64,000 nt of DNA from assembly GCA_035771165.1 (NCBI GenBank), contig JAWNZC010000014.1, forward strand, positions 2,393,001-2,457,000. The letters run 5' to 3'. Positions 46,501 to 52,500 of this stretch are shown here, piece after piece (position 1 is the first letter of the stretch; every line of letters starts with the position of its first letter). The notes under the pieces were generated by a model. It searched no databases. It had not been told where the DNA came from and saw nothing but the letters and a program-made list of their open reading frames with translations. Source of the DNA: Paragorgia papillata (Eukaryota > Cnidaria > Anthozoa > Scleralcyonacea > Coralliidae). A program made the translations under genes and the position numbers.

Positions 46501-49500
46501 ATAATTTGCGGTCGGAAACTCATGACATGTTTGGACTACTACAAGAAGACACGTTTTCTCACAACGAGTCTGCACCAGGGAGGATTCTTCGCGACAACAA
46601 GGATGAGGAATCACTGGTTTCCGTCTTGGAGCAGCATAACTTGTTTTCACCGACATCTCATCCAGATTGTCTTTATAACATTGCTACCAAAGATATTGTC
46701 ACCGACAAGATTCAGGAGTCACTATTAGGCGCGAAAGATCTAGGACAGAAACAGGTCAAAGTTTTTGTGCAGCAACGGTTGATTGCACCGCTTCAACAGG
46801 CACAGCAACCTAATGACGAACAAGAGAAAACCAAGGTTCAGTTCTCGGACGCAATGCACAAGAACAATGCTCTTACTTTCGACACATTGTATCAAGTCGT
46901 CAAAGGAAGTAAAGAGAAGGAAAAGAACACAATTTTACGGGCAGACAGGAGTGTTTTACAGCGTCTTATCGTTGCTTATGGAGCTGGTCGACAAGTAGAT
47001 TTGCTTAATGTCCTTTCGCACGAGTCAATGCCAGTTCCGATATCACTGGCAGAGACGAATGGTAAACTTAGAACCGGCCAGAAAGCGCTATTGGCTGATG
47101 TTCTTACCAAGGGAATGGAGTGTCCGAATGCGATCGAGTTGCAAGGGAGTGCGTGCTTGCTGATAGACGGAATGGCGTTAGTGGCAGCAATAGGAAAGCC
47201 TGCCGACGCCCAAACGTTCGGAGCCTATGCAGATAGCTTCCAAGCTGCAGTATTAAGAGCAGGTTCGCATTATCAGCAGATCCACGTACTGTTCGATAGA
47301 TATGATAAGAGTTCAATCAAAGCAGGCACGAGAGAACGGCGTACCAGAACTATTCGCCCCATTCGTCGTGTTATTGAGAACAAGCACGTTCCGCTCCCGA
47401 ACAACTGGTCAAACTTTTTAGCTTTACCAGATAACAAGGCAGACTTGGCCAGATTCGTATCCGAGCATTTGATTACAAATGCACCGCAAGACAAAGTCAT
47501 TGTTGTGGATTCACAGATCGGAAAGAAGCGCAGTCGTCTAACCAAGTGGTTGATCCTTCAGTGTTTTGTGCAGATCACGAAGAGGCCGATACTAGACTGA
47601 TTCTACACTCCATCGCCAACAATTGCGACACGGTAGTTGTGTCGGCAAGAGATACCGACGTACTTTTACTTCTAGTGGCGCATTCGCCGAATATTCCAGC
47701 TGCAAATGTGTGGATGATGGCTGGAACAGCGGCCAAGCGCAAGTTCTTTAATATCACGGCTATTAGCGACAATCTCCCGACAGGATCACTGTCCGCGCTC
47801 CTCCCTTTCCACGCGCTGACTGGTTGCGACACAACATCGTATATCTGCAACCACACCAAAGTGTCAGCGTGGAAGATCTTTATAGAGAAACACCACCTTC
47901 TCGCGTCGCTAGGTGAAGGAGAGCTGACGGTCATCAAGATCAGGGATGCCGAGAAGTTCATCTGCGCAGTTTACAAATGTGGTAACATTGAATCTGCGAA
48001 CGATGCACGGGTTCTTCTATTTTCGAAGACCGCGAAACCCGAAGCATTACCCCCGACAAAGGACGCACTGGAGCTGCACATCAAACGCGTGCACTACCAA
48101 GCACTGATATGGAAACAAGCTTCATGTCAGCAACCTTCCCTGCCAAACCCAGACGGAATGGGATGGGTGACAGATGGCGACAGTAAACTTGTTCCACTCC
48201 TTATGACAAAGGAACCTATCCCGAACGCGTGCAAGGAGATTATATGCATACCAGCAAAATGTACGAGTTTTCATATTATTTCGCCTCCGGGGCGCACAAT
48301 ATTGCTTTGTAATTAAGCAGTAGTATATTCGGCATTTTTCTCACGTTATTTAGACATTCAATGATAACCTACAGTAGGATTTATGATCGCCTATGACGTC
48401 ACCATATGACGTCATGAGAACCCTTAATTTATTCGCAATTCTCTCGCAATCAACAAAAACATGAAAGATATTTGTGATTCAAGCTTCAAACGTGATGAAA
48501 TTCGATAAGAAATGTCCTCAAACGTTTTATATCTTTTAACTTCAGATTTACTATTGCGCAAAAGTTGTGACGTCATTTTCCCGCTAAAAAACGCAAAATC
48601 AGCGTTGGCGACAATAAAATTCGGATTCAGCGTCAAAAATCACATAAAAACGCACCTGTCGCCAACTTTTACTAAGAAATGCCTCATGACTTACGATTTT
48701 CCGAAATCTCGCCTAGCCTAGAATATTCTTGTAATGTCTGACCATTTCACAAAATGAGTAGAAGCTGTACCGATGGCAAGCACGGGTGGCGTGTGCTGTT
48801 GGCGCGCTGCCTCTCACAAAAAAGTTAAGCCCGGTTAGACGGAGTTAGTAGTTGGATGGGTGACCGCTTGGGAATCACCCCGTTGTCGAGCTTGGAACTC
48901 ATGTGAGTAGAGTTGTACAGTTGATCTCTCCTGTGCTTCGAGGGTTTTTCGCCGGGTTGTCCGGTTTTCCTCCCTCCACAAAATCAACACCTAACATCTT
49001 AGCTGTAATCCGTGGTCTGAACTGTATCGTATGGCGGCTGCCTGGAGCGTCTTTGATATGCCTCGACACGGCCACGTTGATCTGCGTCCTTCGTAATTCA
49101 GCCGCTGGCTACGAGTAAGGATGATTAGCCTCCCAGTCCTATATCCTTTTATCCTCCAACCAACACGCGGACACCACAGCAAAGGCGTTTGTGGATGAAG
49201 TCGACTCCCATCATGGCATCCCAGAGAAGCTCGTGACCGACCAGGGCAAAAACTTTGAGACTGACCTATGTAATAAAGAAAGTGTTTCAACTGCTCGGAG
49301 TAAAGAAGCTGAGAACGTGACCATATCACCTGCAAACCGATGGACAAATGGAGCGATTTAATCGCACCTTGAAAGGAATTCTAACGGCGTATGTCAACAA
49401 CGATCACAATGATTGGGACATTCATTTGCCACTGGTTTTGTTTGATTACCATACCGACATGCATCGCTCATCAGGTGTCACACCCTTCAAAGCTGTGTAT

Positions 49501-52500
49501 GGTCGCGAAGCTACATCACCATCGACACTCGTGGGCACTGCACCAAAGAAGGGCTGATTGCAAACTACTGTGACGAGCTTGAGAAGACCTCTTGCAGTCG
49601 GTGTATGATCAGGTTGCAACCAATGTCAGTCAGGCTCAGGCAAAGCGAAAAAAGACGTACGATAATCTGACAAAAGTGGATCGGAGAGCGTGCAACTGAA
49701 GCCAGGTGATCGGGTGTGGCTCAACGATAAAGCTGTGGCGAAGGGAAAGAGCCGGAAATTCCACAAAGAATGGACGGGACCGTACGTGGTGCTTAGTCGC
49801 GTTTGTAACGTCAATTACCACGTCAAACCGGAAGCTGGAAAAGGAAGAAAGAAAGTTGTACATCGCAATGGTTTATAAAGCTTGTCAATGGCAATCCTAA
49901 GAAGGAGAACGGATCCAACGTGTCCAATCCAAACGAGCAAGGAGGTACTGTTGACCTTCTCCCGAATGAACCAACGATCAACCATCAAGAGGAAGTACAG
50001 ACGTGTGGGCGATACGAAGCGCCCACTGGCCTACGCCGGTCGACCCGTCAACGTCGAGCCCTGGATCAATTCCAAGATTTTAATTTAGAAGAAATTCAGA
50101 TCGAGGACGCTCTCCATTAAGGAGGGAATAATGTAGTGTATGTGACAATGAACTTGTGACCTTCGGCGATCACGTAGCGATAGATATGCTAATTGTAATG
50201 CGATACCTGGGTGTGCTGTTGTTGTTGTGAGTGTATAGTTGTGTATGTGCGTGTGAAGAATAAAAGAGCGATGCTTGGCAACTTTCTGCGTTTACTTTAG
50301 TACTACACCGCTATTGATGTTAGTGTGATTCCCCTATAGATTGTAGTGACGCCGAGGTTTCCTTTTTTGGAGAAGGGAAGAAGTTGTTCTTCGGTCCAGT
50401 TGTCAACCGGTTGTTGGTTGTAGACGGCGTTCCACAGGTCGAGCAAATCTTGATTGAACTCGTCTGTCTGCCAGAGGTCGTCTCTCCTTCTGGTTGCTGC
50501 TTTCAGCTTGGCTTTGTTTGCACATACTGTATATCGTTTACAGTTTTCCAGGCTGTTGCCGTTTGTCTGTTAGCATTTGCATTGGCGATGAGGTAAATTT
50601 TGCTCTGGAGATAAGCAGTTCAGACTCATAACTACTATAGCAACAAGAGCTGCATGGGCTCTTTTGATTGAAGCGTGTTTTATTTGTTCTTGAGGGATTT
50701 GCATTTTCTTTGTACAATCAGTAGAAAGATATTCTATCAAATATGTGACTATTTTGATGCCCATCTGGAAAAGTTAGTTGACTATGGCCACCCCGCTTTC
50801 AGAAATTTCAGTGTCAAACTCAGACTTTCCCATGCCTTCTGGGAAAGGGGAGAGGTTATAGATATTTTCTGAAACATACATTGGAATTCAAAACACATTT
50901 ATATCAAATATGGCATAAAATTTCAGATGAGCAGACATTCTCTCCTACACGGTACAGCAGGCCTTAAAAAATCAGTTGGTCACTGACATTGTCTGACCCA
51001 ATCTTGAAATTGTCTGACATAGGGAAGAAACCACCAGACATTCTCTCTAAACCAAGTGAAATTTACAGTAGATTCACAGTTTGTCCAATGGAACCTGAGT
51101 GTAAGTGTCCAACTGAACTGTAATTGTCCAATGTAAATGTTTACCAATAATATATTTACTATTCAGAATACTGTACAGTACACTACTAGGGGTGTTTACA
51201 CAGTGAGCGAGCGAAGTGAGATCTAAATTCATGCTCAGGTGTGCATTGTGCGATGGAAATAGAGATGAGCCAATAATTGGAAATTAATATAATTATAGGT
51301 ATAGAAGCTGATAACTTTCAGGCTGCTCAGTTATTGGCCAATATATTAACATATATTGGCAGTAAGATGCAAACATTTAAGCCTTTCAGGCCTCTAATTT
51401 TAGAAATGCCCAGATGTGTGACAAACAGGACACCTAAATTCATGCTCAGGTGTGCAGTGATGTGTGATGGAAATAGAGATGAACCAATAATTGGAAATTA
51501 ATATAATTATAGGTAGAAGCTGATAACTTTCAGGCTGCTTGCTTATTGGCCAATCACATTAACATATATTGGCAGTCTGATAAATACCATTCTGCCTTAC
51601 TACACTGCCTATGCAGCACACTACTTTTATTTCACCATTTGGATTATTCTGCCTTTTACACTTGTAAATTTCATTTTCTTTTTGAAGAACACCACAAACA
51701 AACTGTCAAATCTAATTAATTTGATAATAAGGTGCATCATGTTTAACATATTTCTTGTTTGGTGAAACATTTCTTGTTTCCAACTTCCATCAATTGTATT
51801 TCATTTTCATATTTCAACTTACATGTAAACTCCATCTTGCAGATGACTGATCAATGGTTACTGATCACATTATATTTGATGCATATTATTGCTAGTGTTT
51901 CACTGCAAATTCAAGTGTCAAGAATTCCCGTTGACAAATATCAGCAACCACTGATAAATTGGCTGATCGTAATTCGTATAAGAATTTCTTGCATTGGTGA
52001 GTTTGATTTTTCTTGATTGGCTCATCCCTAGTTTGTTACATTTTCTACAGCATGAATTTGCTTCCTTCCCAAAAAAGATGTAATAAAGTTTCAAAATGGA
52101 TTGAGTGTTGTAAGGAAGAACAGATCACCACATATTTGTATAAACAGTGTAGTACGTAAATAGCCACTACCCTCGCACCAGCAATGCAATCATCTAGTGT
52201 ACATCTTTGCAATCTGAAGTGTACATCTTTTATACATTACATCTTATTAAGCATGTGTTAGTCATGCTTAGACTATTTTAGGTGTGCAATAAACTGCACA
52301 GCTAAGATGTGTCAGGTGTATGTAGGTGTGCGCTGGTACAATTGCATACCTTAAAATTGAGGCCTGCTCATTGTACCTTTTGCACAAGTGTTTCTCAGCT
52401 TAAATTAGCTGTGGCTTATTTTCTCTAGACTTATATGACCCTATTGTGCTGATTTTAATTTTGCTCATACTTATTTCCAAGCCAAATTAAACTTGAAGTC

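Larger units (their letters stand above)
41795..48712 (+). mobile_element. Academ-like DNA transposon inserted in Gypsy integrase
   Basis: Flanked by CTAG at 41791-41794 and 48713-48716. Inverted ends of about 170 bases share GAGGCATTTTTTAGTAAAAG, TTGGCGACAGGTG, GTGATTTTTGACGCTGAATC and GCGGGAAAATGACGTCA; the outermost ~30 bases are less similar (ACGAAA against GCGAGA). It encodes a spliced product with a C-terminal XPG/FEN1-like nuclease, the hallmark of the Academ (AcademX) superfamily, whose target duplications are 3-4 bp. About 1.9 kb of AT-rich non-coding DNA (41966-43670) precedes the coding part. Confidence 0.7.
40727..50307 (+). mobile_element. Degenerate Ty3/Gypsy retrotransposon, interrupted
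   Basis: From left to right: protease, N-terminal RT, integrase zinc-binding and core, integrase C-terminus and a 3' LTR, in plus orientation (antisense to the host gene). No 5' LTR or gag is found. The RT palm, RNase H and the start of integrase are deleted between 41500 and 41590. A DNA transposon (41795-48712) and a SINE (48784-49155) interrupt the integrase, and a TTTTA-rich insert splits protease from RT. Confidence 0.85.

Noticed and set aside
50545..50593. Plus-strand exon-like hydrophobic segment FQAVAVCLLAFALAM
   Set aside because: Too short, no partner exons, and it abuts a LINE fragment.
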